A stretch of 64,000 nucleotides of DNA, taken from NCBI GenBank assembly GCA_048595745.1, contig CP184361.1; one strand, written 5' to 3'. The first letter of the stretch is position 1; every line of letters begins with the position of its first letter. The DNA comes from Aquipseudomonas alcaligenes_A. Lineage in GTDB: Bacteria > Pseudomonadota > Gammaproteobacteria > Pseudomonadales > Pseudomonadaceae. The notes below the pieces were generated by a model, which worked only from the letters and a program-made list of their open reading frames with translations, was not told where the DNA came from and did no database searches. Shown here piece after piece: positions 8,639 to 17,045 of the stretch. The translations under genes and the position numbers were made by a program.

Positions 8639-9931
8639 TCACTCGCCACCAAGTCGCTGCCAGTGCGCGAGCAGCTCCGGGACTTCCGCTTCGTCGTCCA
8701 GGTCAGCCAGCTCGCGGTTATCCAGCAGCGCCTGCACCTGGGGATCGTTCACGCTCAGGCCGAGCGCGCCATCGGGCAGGCAGGCGGTGATGCGGTAAGG
8801 TTGCGACTGCTCATCGGTGCAGATCCGCGACAGATCGAGGAAGCGCGGTGGGCAGCGTTGGCCGTCACGGTCGATCAGTACCGCCACCTTGGGACGCAAC
8901 TGCAGCTTGGGGTGTTTCTCCAGCACCAGGCCGATCTCGCCGGTGTGCAGTTCCACCAGCGTGCCCACCGGGAAGATGCCCAACCATTCGATGAAGCGCA
9001 TCACCAGCTCGGCATCGAAGTGCGTCTCCCGACAGTCCATCAGCACCTTGAAGGCATCCTTGACCGTGCGGGCGCGGTCGTACACGCGGTTACTGGTGAT
9101 CGCGTCGAAGCAGTCGATGATGCTGATGATGCGGGTGAAATAGGCTATCTGCGCGGCCCCCAGCCCGCGCGGATAGCCCTGCCCGTCGAGCCGCTCATGG
9201 TGGCCGTGGGCAACGTCCACGGCGATCGACGGCAGGTCGCGGTGGCTCAGCAGCAGCTTGTAGCCCAGCGTGGCGTGCTGCTTGATGTGCTCGAACTCCT
9301 CGGCGCTCAGTTTGCCCGGTTTGTTCAGCACCTGCGGATCGACCCTGATCTTGCCCACATCGTGCAGCAGGCCGGCAATGCCCAGTTGCTCCAGACTGTC
9401 ATTGCTGAGCCCCAGGTGATGGCCGAAGCCCATGGCCATGATCGACACCGACAGGCAATGCTGGCTGGTGTACTCGTCCTGGCTTTTCATGCGCGTCAGC
9501 CAAAGCAGGGCGCTCTCGTTGCGCAACAGGCTCTGCAGGTTGTCGCTGACCGCCTCACGGCAGGCCGCGGTATTGATGCCCCGGCCCAGCTGCACGTCGA
9601 AAAACACCTCCTTGAGCACAGCCGAGCTCTTGTCCCGGTTGCGCCGCGCCTGCTGCATCTCGCGCGACAGCGGGGCGCGCTTGTGCGAGTCCGCCGGCGC
9701 CGGCCCGGCGCTTTCCGGCATCAGGCTGACCTTGACGCGCTGGAACTCGTCGATGAACACGTACTGGCAGCAATCCTGTACCGCGCGGATGTCCTGCACG
9801 GTCAGCAGTGGAAAGCCCTGGAACAGAAAGGGCGTCTCCCGCCACGGCCGATCCACCTCGCAGACGAACATGCCGATCTCGAGTTGGGACACATCCACTT
9901 GGCGACGTTTCAGGCGGGTGGTTTCGTACAT
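8639..9931 (-). CDS. HD-GYP cyclic-di-GMP phosphodiesterase (DUF3391-HD-GYP)
   Basis: 430 residues, cytosolic. The N-terminal ~140 residues match the DUF3391 domain common before HD-GYP units (LEIGMFVCEVDRPW). The HD-GYP core has the metal pair His190-Asp191 (LLHDVGKI), HGHHERLDGQGYP with the GYP at ~252-254, and the downstream DCFDAITSNRVY segment. All expected metal ligands are present, so hydrolysis of c-di-GMP is likely. A long C-terminal tail (~330-430) has no recognised domain. It converges on the amidohydrolase gene. Confidence 0.93.
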   Translation of the reverse strand: MYETTRLKRRQVDVSQLEIGMFVCEVDRPWRETPFLFQGFPLLTVQDIRAVQDCCQYVFIDEFQRVKVSLMPESAGPAPADSHKRAPLSREMQQARRNRDKSSAVLKEVFFDVQLGRGINTAACREAVSDNLQSLLRNESALLWLTRMKSQDEYTSQHCLSVSIMAMGFGHHLGLSNDSLEQLGIAGLLHDVGKIRVDPQVLNKPGKLSAEEFEHIKQHATLGYKLLLSHRDLPSIAVDVAHGHHERLDGQGYPRGLGAAQIAYFTRIISIIDCFDAITSNRVYDRARTVKDAFKVLMDCRETHFDAELVMRFIEWLGIFPVGTLVELHTGEIGLVLEKHPKLQLRPKVAVLIDRDGQRCPPRFLDLSRICTDEQSQPYRITACLPDGALGLSVNDPQVQALLDNRELADLDDEAEVPELLAHWQRLGGE

Positions 9932-10017
9932 GTGACTGCCTGGCGGGGAGGGTTCATTCGGTATTCTAGAGAATAAAATCGCGGGACTACGCCGCGATCA
10001 AGCCCAGGGAGGGCGAT

Positions 10018-10380
10018 ATGAAACAACTGCTCTACCTGCTGATGCTCGGCGTGATGCTGTACTTCGGCATACAGCAGGCGCTGGAGATGGGCGACTCGCG
10101 GGAATGGCCGACCACCGAGGGAGTGATCACCGCGTCGCGCATCGACCGGCAACTCGCCGACTCGGCTTACCGAAGCGGCTACGAGTACGAGGTCAGGGTC
10201 GAGTATTCGTACCAGGTGGATGGAGTGCGCTACCACGGCAACCGGCTGCGCATCCAACCGGCCGAATACAGCTCGGCAAGCAGTGCCCGGCGTGAGCTGA
10301 TGCAATACCCGGTGGGCGGCAAAGTCCGGGTGTACTACAACCCGCAACAGCCCGAGCGGAGCCTGTTGAAACACATCTGA
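10018..10380 (+). CDS. DUF3592-type membrane-anchored protein, 120 aa
   Basis: A single N-terminal membrane helix (residues ~3-22) precedes a small beta domain. The pattern TTEGVI, then YEVRVEYSYQVDGVRYHGNRL and VRVYYNPQQPERSLL is the DUF3592 signature (a strand-rich domain ending in VxYxPxxPxxxxL). AGGGCG precedes the ATG. Function unknown; it may be exposed to the periplasm. The next gene follows in 55 bp. Confidence 0.82.
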   Translation: MKQLLYLLMLGVMLYFGIQQALEMGDSREWPTTEGVITASRIDRQLADSAYRSGYEYEVRVEYSYQVDGVRYHGNRLRIQPAEYSSASSARRELMQYPVGGKVRVYYNPQQPERSLLKHI

Positions 10381-10435
10381 CCCACGCCCGCCGTCTACTG
10401 TTACCCCCACAGCCTCTGCCCCGCAGGAACAGACC

Positions 10436-11176
10436 ATGAGCGACGAAACCTTCCCTGCCGAATGCGCTGAACACGGCGCAGGCCCCGCCGCCTTTGTCTG
10501 CCAGCACCTGCAGCGCGGCAGTGGCCAGGGCTTCAACATGGGGTACGACCCCGAGCAACCCGATGATGCCTACCCGGACGCCTGGTGCGACCAGTGCGAC
10601 GCCATGCTGGAACAGGAAGGCGAATGGAACGAGCGCGCCGAAGCCTTCGCCGACATCAAGATGGTCTGCGCGCAGTGCTACTGCGACATCCGCGCGCGCA
10701 ACTGGCAGCAGGACGATGACGCGCTGGCCGCACTGATCAGCGACAGCTTCGACTACCTGCAGGCGCGCCAGGCCGACTTCATGCAGACCTACGGCATCGG
10801 CGAATACCAGCGCTGGGACTGGTACCAGGAGAACGCCACCCTGGTGTTCTCCAACGACGGCCAGCCGGTACTGGAATGCGCCATCGATTTCGTCGGCAGC
10901 TTCTCCAGCCGCTCCAACACCTGGATGTGGGCCTGGGCCAACGACTCGCTGCTGGAGCCGGTGCGCAGCGGCTCGCGGGCCATCCGTGAACTCGGCGAAT
11001 CGCTCGGCCTGCTCCCGCTGGCCTGCGCCACCTGGGCGGCGGAGCCGGTCGATGGCTGGGAGATGACGGCGGTGATGGCCAAGCACCTCGGCGCAATCGG
11101 CGCCTACCGCACGCCGAGCGAGAATGGCTTCATGCACATGGTGGTCAAGCAGTTGCGCTGGCTGGGCGAGCGCTGA
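10436..11176 (+). CDS. Conserved hypothetical with Cys-rich N-terminus and DUF6882-like C-terminus
   Basis: 246 residues, soluble. The first ~85 residues hold Cys/His positions (CAEHG, CQHL, CDQCD, CAQCYCD) that look like a metal-binding ribbon. The rest (ISDSFDYLQARQADFM, WMWAWANDSL, GEMTA-like VDGWEMTAVMA) resembles the DUF6882 family as I recall it. The two halves read as a fusion. AGGAAC lies 6 nt before the ATG. No function can be assigned. Confidence 0.75.
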   Translation: MSDETFPAECAEHGAGPAAFVCQHLQRGSGQGFNMGYDPEQPDDAYPDAWCDQCDAMLEQEGEWNERAEAFADIKMVCAQCYCDIRARNWQQDDDALAALISDSFDYLQARQADFMQTYGIGEYQRWDWYQENATLVFSNDGQPVLECAIDFVGSFSSRSNTWMWAWANDSLLEPVRSGSRAIRELGESLGLLPLACATWAAEPVDGWEMTAVMAKHLGAIGAYRTPSENGFMHMVVKQLRWLGER

Positions 11177-11207
11177 CCACGCGCTCGGCCGTGGCGGCGG
11201 GCCTGAG

Positions 11208-11639
11208 CTAGTGCAGCAGGCTCACCCCGAGGAACAGCAGCAACCCCAGCGGGCCGAACATCATCGCCATCAGGTAGCACGGCACCAGCCACAGGTGGCC
11301 GATGCCCTGCGCCGCGCCCTGCTGCTGGATGTACAGGCCCACCATCAGGTCAAACGCGAGGATGTGAATCCACGCCGCCAACACCGCCTTGGGGTTGCTG
11401 AACAGCGCCAGCACGCCACGCAGGGTGAAGAAGCCGGGCTTGCCCATGCTGCGCTCGCCCCGGCTGGTCAGGGCCTGGAACAGGCTGACGCCGTACAGCA
11501 CGCAGAGCAGTACCACGGCGACGCCGAGCACCAGCCGCGGGCCCTGGCTCCAGGTGGGCAGCAGGATCAATACGCTCCAGCCGCCGAGGGCGGCGAAGCT
11601 GGCGAGCTGGAACAGGTGTTTCTGGCTGAGGGCGGGCAT
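11208..11639 (-). CDS. ABA4-like (DUF4281) membrane protein
   Basis: 143 residues with four hydrophobic helices (about 10-30, 35-55, 85-110, 115-140). The SNPKAVLAAWIHILAFDLMVG segment and the GPLGLLLF ending are the family signature. In plants the ABA4 relative takes part in carotenoid conversion; bacterial members are uncharacterised. Inner membrane. It converges on the gene at 10436. Confidence 0.8.
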   Translation of the reverse strand: MPALSQKHLFQLASFAALGGWSVLILLPTWSQGPRLVLGVAVVLLCVLYGVSLFQALTSRGERSMGKPGFFTLRGVLALFSNPKAVLAAWIHILAFDLMVGLYIQQQGAAQGIGHLWLVPCYLMAMMFGPLGLLLFLGVSLLH

Positions 11640-11826
11640 GGGGGTTCCTCACGGGGATTTAGGTTCGGTTGTAGCCGAAAAGCGGCAGCGGCGGCTGCCA
11701 TCAGTGAGGGGGTGAATGGTGGGGGCTGGGGTTGGGCTATGGGGTGGTTGTTGACTGAGGTTTCAAGTCTGGCAATGCGATGTGGTTCGCAGTATGGTCG
11801 GGGCATCGACCTGCAAGGATGCATTC

Positions 11827-12651
11827 ATGGCCAGCAAAGCCCCAGCGCCTCGCCAACAGAAACACCTCGCCGTCCTGATCGACGCGGATAACGCTTCGGC
11901 GGCCATCGTCGAAGGCCTGTTCGAGGAAATCGCCAAGTACGGGCTGGCCAGCGTCAAGCGTATCTACGGTGACTGGACCCAGCCCAACCTGGGTGGCTGG
12001 AAGCAGGTGCTGCTGGATTACTCGATCCAGCCGATGCAGCAGTTCGCCTATACCAAGGGCAAGAACGCCACCGACAGCTCGCTGATCATCGATGCGATGG
12101 ACCTGCTCTATACCCGGCGTTTCGATGGCTTCTGCCTGGTCTCCAGCGACAGCGACTTCACCCGCCTGGCGGCGCGGATACGCGAGGAAGGGCTGGAGGT
12201 GATCGGCTTTGGCGAGCAGAAGACGCCCAAGCCGTTTGTGACGGCCTGCGATAAGTTCATTTATACCGAGTTGCTGCGTGACGATGCCGAGCCTGCGGAG
12301 TTAGAAGCTTCTGCCAGTACGCCGGCGGTTGTAACGGTACCGGCCGCTGCGACGGGTGGAAAACCTGCTGCGCAGCCTGCTCCAGCCAAGGTGAAGCCGC
12401 AGAAGGTGCCGGTGGACTTTATTGCGAAGGTGATCGACGACAACTCGGATGAAGATGGCTGGTGTGCACTAGGTCTACTCGGCAACGGCATCAGCAAGCT
12501 GCGCTCGGACTTCGACTCGCGACTCTATGGCCACAAGAAACTTAGCGACCTGATCAAGGCGCAGAACGCTCGCTTTGAACTGCAGGAGCGTGGCGCGACC
12601 GCAACTGGTGGCAAGTCGCTGTATGCGCGTAATCGCAAACCCGCCAAGTGA
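11827..12651 (+). CDS. NYN-domain protein with C-terminal LOTUS/OST-HTH domain
   Basis: 274 residues. NYN (PIN-like RNase) domain from ~12-150: VLIDADNAS with acidic Asp19 and Asp21, TDSSLIIDAMDLLY and CLVSSDSDFTRLAARIREEG. A low-complexity Ala/Pro linker (~160-195) leads to an OST-HTH/LOTUS RNA-binding domain (VPVDFIAKVIDDN to FELQERG). The layout matches LabA/DUF88 proteins, thought to act on RNA. The start is the first ATG giving a conserved N-terminus. The gene is immediately upstream of the foreign-looking patch. Confidence 0.88.
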   Translation: MASKAPAPRQQKHLAVLIDADNASAAIVEGLFEEIAKYGLASVKRIYGDWTQPNLGGWKQVLLDYSIQPMQQFAYTKGKNATDSSLIIDAMDLLYTRRFDGFCLVSSDSDFTRLAARIREEGLEVIGFGEQKTPKPFVTACDKFIYTELLRDDAEPAELEASASTPAVVTVPAAATGGKPAAQPAPAKVKPQKVPVDFIAKVIDDNSDEDGWCALGLLGNGISKLRSDFDSRLYGHKKLSDLIKAQNARFELQERGATATGGKSLYARNRKPAK

Positions 12652-12732
12652 GCTTCGGGAATGACGACTTCACTGCGCAGGCGTGCTTCTGATGCTGCTC
12701 TTACGCAAGGTTTCGCCCTGCTGGGCGACCTA

Positions 12733-13059
12733 CTTTCTTTGCTTGTGCAAAGAAAGCTAGGCAAAGAAACACACCCCGGCATCCGGGTCTCGCTGCGCTC
12801 GACTCCCCTCCCTCCGGTGCCGCTCCGGGGGCCGGCGTACAAGGGGTATCCATGCCCCTTTACGCCTCTCGCCGCATCCCTGCGGCTCGTCCCCCTGCAC
12901 AACACCTCCACTCGGCCTACTGACGGGGAGTTTGCGCGCATGAAGGTTGCGCGTTTCAGGCCGGACGGAGTTGTCGGCTTGCTTCGTCGCAGGACGGGTG
13001 AACCCGCGCAGAAATCTCAAGCGGTTTTGATTTTTCTTTGGTTACTTTCTTTTTGCACC
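12733..13059. repeat. Non-coding element with imperfect terminal inverted repeats
   Basis: The left end holds a perfect 10-bp hairpin (CTTTCTTTGC, TTGT, GCAAAGAAAG) at 12733-12756. GTGCAAAGAAAG...CAAAGAAA at 12745-12770 recurs inverted at 13031-13059 with small indels, bounding ~310 bp with no convincing gene. Similar sequence is familiar from intergenic regions of Pseudomonas and Xanthomonas. It may be a small non-autonomous element. The remaining sequence to 13213 is A-rich leader of the next operon. Element status is inference. Confidence 0.55.
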
Positions 13060-13213
13060 GGACGGCGATCAGTAAGTAAAGTAAAAAACTGCAGTAAAGG
13101 TAGAAAACCCCAACATGCCCTGATGAAAAATCGCGGGCACTGGCCTACAGTTTTCGACCAATAAACACATGAAATCCAAAACACAAAGATCGATACAAAT
13201 CAACGAGAGAATC

Positions 13214-14368
13214 ATGTCTCCACAAAGCAAGCATCAAGGCAGAATAAAGATCTCAGGCTACAAGAGCCTTGACAACCTAGAGATCAAAGACATTGGTCCA
13301 TTCATGGTATTTGCGGGCCCCAATGCAAGCGGAAAGAGCAATGTATTTGACGCACTTAAATTTGCCTCATCAGTGCTCAACTATGGAGCAACAAGAGCGA
13401 TAAAAGAATCCGGAGGCTTCAAAAGCATTCACTGCAGAAAGAGAAAAAAGGACTACAGAAAAACATTCAACCTGGAAATAGACTGGCCCATAAAGAGGAA
13501 GGACAAGACTGAAACGCTAGCCAAATACCAACTAAAAATACACAACCTTGACAGCAAACCCGTCATCTATGAGAAGCTCTTACATGGCAGCGAAATAAAA
13601 TATGAAAGAGAAGGAAAATCACTGAAAAAAACAAACCTCAAGGACGATCACTTCAACGAATACATAAGCAAATACATACCCGAAGACCATACATCATTAA
13701 ACGTAGCAGAGATATTCCTTGACGGCTCCATATCAAGAATGCTCTCCAACATTAAAAAATATGCAATCGACCCAAATGCTGCACGAGAACCAAGCAGATC
13801 AGAAACATCTGACGCAGAGCTCGAACCAAATGGAAAAAACCTTGCAGCCGTTCTAAGCAGACTAGAGCGAGAAGATCAAACGTCTGCTGAAGAGATATGC
13901 GAACTAATCTCACACCTAGTACCCAGCATTCAAAACTTTAAAACCGAAGAGAGTAAATTAGACACCAGCGTATCCCTTAACTTTAGAGAAGTTGGCCATG
14001 CAAGCCTATTTCCGCCAGGCCTCATCTCAGATGGAACATTCTACATACTTTGCATATTGGTTGCGGCTCTCACAGATAGAGACGAGCCCGGCCTGAGCCT
14101 CATCGAAGAGCCAGAACGAGGGATTCACCCTAAAGCAATGGAAGAGCTTTCCAAGCTTCTTCAAAATGAGGCCAGCTGGGAAAGGCCGATCTTCTTAACA
14201 ACGCATAGCGAATCAATAATCAGAACCTGCAACATCGAATCAATAGTATTCCTAAACAAAGTAAATGGAATAACAAAAGGCAAGTCTGCAAGCCTTCCAG
14301 CCGGGCTAAACATCCCGCTTGACGAAGCCTGGCTGACCAACATGCTGAATGGTGGGCTTCCATGGTAA
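13214..14368 (+). CDS. AAA/SMC-type ATPase, OLD-like, probable defence protein
   Basis: 384 residues from the ATG with GAGAG upstream; an in-frame ATG at 13169 lacks a ribosome site. Walker A GPNASGKSN at 35-43, Walker B LSLIEEPE with Glu298/Glu299, and a switch His in TTHSESII near 335: the AAA_21 architecture of OLD/RecF-like ATPases, with a coiled, lysine-rich insert between. Overlaps the next gene by 7 bp (ATGGTAA), so the two are coupled. Base composition is far more A+T-rich than neighbours (sampled lines 40-48% G+C against well over 65%), a sign of transfer. ATPase-TOPRIM pairs usually defend against phage. Confidence 0.88.
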   Translation: MSPQSKHQGRIKISGYKSLDNLEIKDIGPFMVFAGPNASGKSNVFDALKFASSVLNYGATRAIKESGGFKSIHCRKRKKDYRKTFNLEIDWPIKRKDKTETLAKYQLKIHNLDSKPVIYEKLLHGSEIKYEREGKSLKKTNLKDDHFNEYISKYIPEDHTSLNVAEIFLDGSISRMLSNIKKYAIDPNAAREPSRSETSDAELEPNGKNLAAVLSRLEREDQTSAEEICELISHLVPSIQNFKTEESKLDTSVSLNFREVGHASLFPPGLISDGTFYILCILVAALTDRDEPGLSLIEEPERGIHPKAMEELSKLLQNEASWERPIFLTTHSESIIRTCNIESIVFLNKVNGITKGKSASLPAGLNIPLDEAWLTNMLNGGLPW

Positions 14369-14949
14369 AAGTGGGCTTCATAGTTGAGGGCGATACCGAA
14401 AAGCTGATTATTGAATCAACAAGATTTCGAAAAAAACTACAAGAGATAAATCTCGAAGTATGCGACCCAATAATAAATGCCAGCGGAAACGGAAACTTAC
14501 TCCCGCGCTATCTTGAAAACTACGTTAGACTGCTCAACGAAGGCCCAAGCCCGGACATAATCATAGTCCTCACCGACCTTGAGGATGCACCTTCCGTACA
14601 ATCCGTAAAGGACAGGATTCGAACAGCGCAGATAACAGACGACCTAATAATTGTTTCAGTTAAAGCAATTGAATCTTGGTTCCTAGGCGACAGCAATAGC
14701 CTTAGCCAATTGCTAGGCATACCTTATGTCGAGCTATACCCAGAACAAACCATTGGCATGCCATGGGATAGAATAAGAGAACTAACCACCGAAATCACCG
14801 GCAGAGGAGTTGGTAGAATAAAAACAATGTTTGCTCAGAAATATATTGACAGGCATGGCTTCTGCGTATTCTCTTCTGCCGACCACATGAACTGCAGAAG
14901 CGCCAGAGACTTCAAAGATAAACTTTTGGCATTGGGCGCTGACATCTAA
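14362..14949 (+). CDS. TOPRIM-like DUF4276 family protein, partner of the ATPase
   Basis: 195 residues. KVGFIVEGDTEK near the start (Glu9, Glu13), IIIVLTDLED (Asp72, Glu74, Asp75) and VKAIESWFLGD (near 100) give the acidic layout of TOPRIM-type metal sites in DUF4276 proteins. These probably form a nuclease or effector controlled by the ATPase, as in OLD, Gabija-like and PARIS systems; nuclease activity is not shown by sequence alone. Same low-G+C composition and translationally coupled to the ATPase. A strong terminator follows the stop. Confidence 0.8.
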   Translation: MVKVGFIVEGDTEKLIIESTRFRKKLQEINLEVCDPIINASGNGNLLPRYLENYVRLLNEGPSPDIIIVLTDLEDAPSVQSVKDRIRTAQITDDLIIVSVKAIESWFLGDSNSLSQLLGIPYVELYPEQTIGMPWDRIRELTTEITGRGVGRIKTMFAQKYIDRHGFCVFSSADHMNCRSARDFKDKLLALGADI

Positions 14950-14952
14950 TAA

Positions 14953-14985
14953 GAAAAGGCCCACTTCGATGGGCCTTTTCTTTTT
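14953..14985 (+). terminator. Rho-independent terminator of the ATPase-TOPRIM operon
   Basis: A perfect 11-bp stem GAAAAGGCCCA/TGGGCCTTTTC with loop CTTCGA, followed by TTTTT. It begins 4 bp after the stop codon and marks the right end of the operon. Confidence 0.92.
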
Positions 14986-15045
14986 CATCTAGTCGCAAAC
15001 TGTGCTCCTCTCGTCTGTGTGATCTCGTACTGATAATCCTGGCAA

Positions 15046-15065
15046 AAGGGGACAGGTTTATTTCC
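15046..15065 (+). repeat. Short GGGGACAGGTTTATTT motif
   Basis: AAAGGGGACAGGTTTATTTC lies between the operon terminator and the GNAT gene. Near-identical strings (GGGGACAGATTTATTT) are familiar to me from flanks of REP-associated/Y1 transposase genes, but no transposase is present here. It may be a scar. Confidence 0.3.
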
Positions 15066-15089
15066 CACAAAGCCCTTGCCCAGCTATCT

Positions 15090-15548
15090 CTAAAGCCCCC
15101 TCCCCATCAAACACTGCCTCTCCCCCCAAGCCTCAAACTCCTCCAACAACGTCCACCCGCGCCGCGCGTAGTACTCCGCGCGGTCATGCGTATGCAGATA
15201 CAAACGCGTATGCCCCTGCTCCCGCGCGGTCTGGCAGATGTCGTCGATCAGCCGTTCGGCCAGGCCCTGGCCACGGGCTTGCGGCAGTACGAATACGCAG
15301 GCCAGCCAGGGGCCAAGCTCCGGCCGTTGCGGCAGGTCGTCGCGGGCCAGGCCGGCGCAGCCGATAGGTTGGCCGCTCTGCAGGGCAATGCGCATCAGCC
15401 AGTCGCCGTTGTGCTGGCCGGCGGCGAACTCGGCCTGCCAGTCGGCCAGGGGCTGCTCGCTGAACTCGTAGGGGAACTGGTGGTACAACCACTCGGCCAC
15501 CAGGGCGCAGTGCTGTGGATGGTGGCGGAGCCAGTCGACGCTAAGCAT
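15090..15548 (-). CDS. GNAT-family N-acetyltransferase
   Basis: 152 residues starting at the ATG preceded by AAGGAA. The GNAT core is visible: LACVFVLPQARGQGLAERLID gives the acetyl-CoA-binding Q/RxxGxG/A motif, followed by a helix, LYLHTHDRAEYYARRGW and a final strand. Acetylates an unknown amine. No operon partner. Confidence 0.88.
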   Translation of the reverse strand: MLSVDWLRHHPQHCALVAEWLYHQFPYEFSEQPLADWQAEFAAGQHNGDWLMRIALQSGQPIGCAGLARDDLPQRPELGPWLACVFVLPQARGQGLAERLIDDICQTAREQGHTRLYLHTHDRAEYYARRGWTLLEEFEAWGERQCLMGRGL

Positions 15549-15701
15549 GGGAATTCCTTGCGGGTGGAGGCCATCGTGCGCTGACTGTAAGGGCCACACG
15601 GGCCCGACAACAACGCTTGCGACGGACGTCTAGAGGCGCAGCCCGCCGCGCCCGGCTAATCTCAAAGGAAACAGTCAGCGCACTCGCCAGGAGCGAAAGG
15701 G

Positions 15702-16817
15702 ATGTCCCATCTGCATGACCTGCAGGACCAGAGTCCACTGCAGCAGAAGCTGCGTTACCTGCTCCAGGCCCTGCAGCAGAAATACCCCGAAGTGCAACGC
15801 ATGGCCGTGGCGCTGTATGACCATGGCAGCGACTGGGTGAAGACCTTCGCCGCCATCGAGGATGGCCAGAACTCGCTGCCGCTGTACCACGCCCACCTCG
15901 CGCAAACGACCTGGCTGCAGGCCGTGGCCAACAGCCAGACGCCGCGGGTGATCAACGACTTCAGCGTGCTGCAGGACAGCCATAAGCAGCATGTGCGCGC
16001 CCTGATGGATGCCGGCTACCGCGCCAGCTACACCCTGCCGATGTGCGTGAACGGCTACTTCTTCGGCTTCGTGTTCTTCAATGCGCGGCAACCCGGTGTG
16101 TTTGCCGGCATGCTGCTGAGCGAGCTGGATATGCTCGGCCACCTCGCCAGCCTGATGGTCTACAACGAGCGCTCCAGCGTGCGCACCCTGCTCGCCACGC
16201 TGAAGTCGGCGATGACCATGACCCACGCGCGTGATCCGGAAACCGGCAACCACCTGGAGCGCATGTCGCGCTATTCGCGGCTGATCGCCCAGAGCCTGGC
16301 GCAGCAACAAGGTCTGGATGACAGCTTCGTCGAGCATGTCTACCTGTTTGCGCCGCTGCATGACCTAGGCAAGATCACCGTGCCCGACCGGGTGCTGCTC
16401 AAGCCCGGTCGCCTGAACGAGGAGGAGCAGATGATCATGCGCAAGCACGCAAGCGCCGGGCTGGAGCTGATCAATCAGTTGCTGGAAAACTTCGGCCTGG
16501 CCAGTGTCAGCCAGGTGCAGATGCTGCGGCACATCGTGCTGCATCACCACGAGCTGTACGACGGTAGCGGCTACCCCGGCGGCCTGGCGGGCGAGGCAAT
16601 ACCACTGGAGTCGCGCATCGTCACGGTGGCCGATGTGTTCGATGCGCTGACCAGCGATCGGCCCTACAAGAAGGCCTGGAGCAATGACGAGGCGTTCGCC
16701 TGGATGCACGAGCGCTCGGGCCGGATGTTCGACCCCGCCGCCCTGCAGGCACTGATGGACAAGCGCGACGAGGTGGAACACATCCAGCAGTGCTTCCGCG
16801 AGAACGTGTTCGGCTGA
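15702..16817 (+). CDS. GAF-HD-GYP cyclic-di-GMP phosphodiesterase
   Basis: 371 residues, cytosolic. Residues ~15-155 form a GAF-like sensor domain; ~160-365 an HD-GYP domain with His220-Asp221 (FAPLHDLGKI), HHHELYDGSGYPGG and DVFDALTSDRPYKKAW. All catalytic positions look intact, so it should hydrolyse c-di-GMP in response to a small ligand. Stands alone. AAAGGG precedes the ATG. Confidence 0.93.
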   Translation: MSHLHDLQDQSPLQQKLRYLLQALQQKYPEVQRMAVALYDHGSDWVKTFAAIEDGQNSLPLYHAHLAQTTWLQAVANSQTPRVINDFSVLQDSHKQHVRALMDAGYRASYTLPMCVNGYFFGFVFFNARQPGVFAGMLLSELDMLGHLASLMVYNERSSVRTLLATLKSAMTMTHARDPETGNHLERMSRYSRLIAQSLAQQQGLDDSFVEHVYLFAPLHDLGKITVPDRVLLKPGRLNEEEQMIMRKHASAGLELINQLLENFGLASVSQVQMLRHIVLHHHELYDGSGYPGGLAGEAIPLESRIVTVADVFDALTSDRPYKKAWSNDEAFAWMHERSGRMFDPAALQALMDKRDEVEHIQQCFRENVFG

Positions 16818-16892
16818 GCCTGCAGAAGCGAGACAAAGCCCGTCGGCTGACCGTAATGCTGCTCACATAAGCCGTGACCTACTCGACCCCGT

Positions 16893-16970
16893 CCCCTCTC
16901 CCCAGCGGGGAGAGGGGGAGCAGCAGTCGGCCCTCTCCCCCAGCCCCTCTCCCATCAATGGGAGAGGGGC
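16893..16970. repeat. CCCTCTCC palindromic repeat cluster A
   Basis: Two perfect palindromes, an 11-bp one (CCCCTCTCCCC, AGC, complement) and a 13-bp one (GCCCCTCTCCCAT, CA, complement), joined by a CCCTCTCCCCC half unit. Located after the HD-GYP gene, facing the hydrolase gene. Confidence 0.9.
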
Positions 16971-17045
16971 GCTGATCGAGCAACCGCTCAGTGAACAGCG
17001 TTACCGTCTACTGACGGGCCTTTGCGTTGGCGGCTAATGCCAGGC

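Noticed and set aside
12661..13164. Open frame of 167 codons before the ATPase gene
   Set aside because: It reads through the inverted-repeat element and lacks a ribosome site and any family pattern.
16893..16970. CRISPR-like repeats
   Set aside because: Units are palindromic, irregularly spaced and lack equal-length unique spacers; no cas genes.
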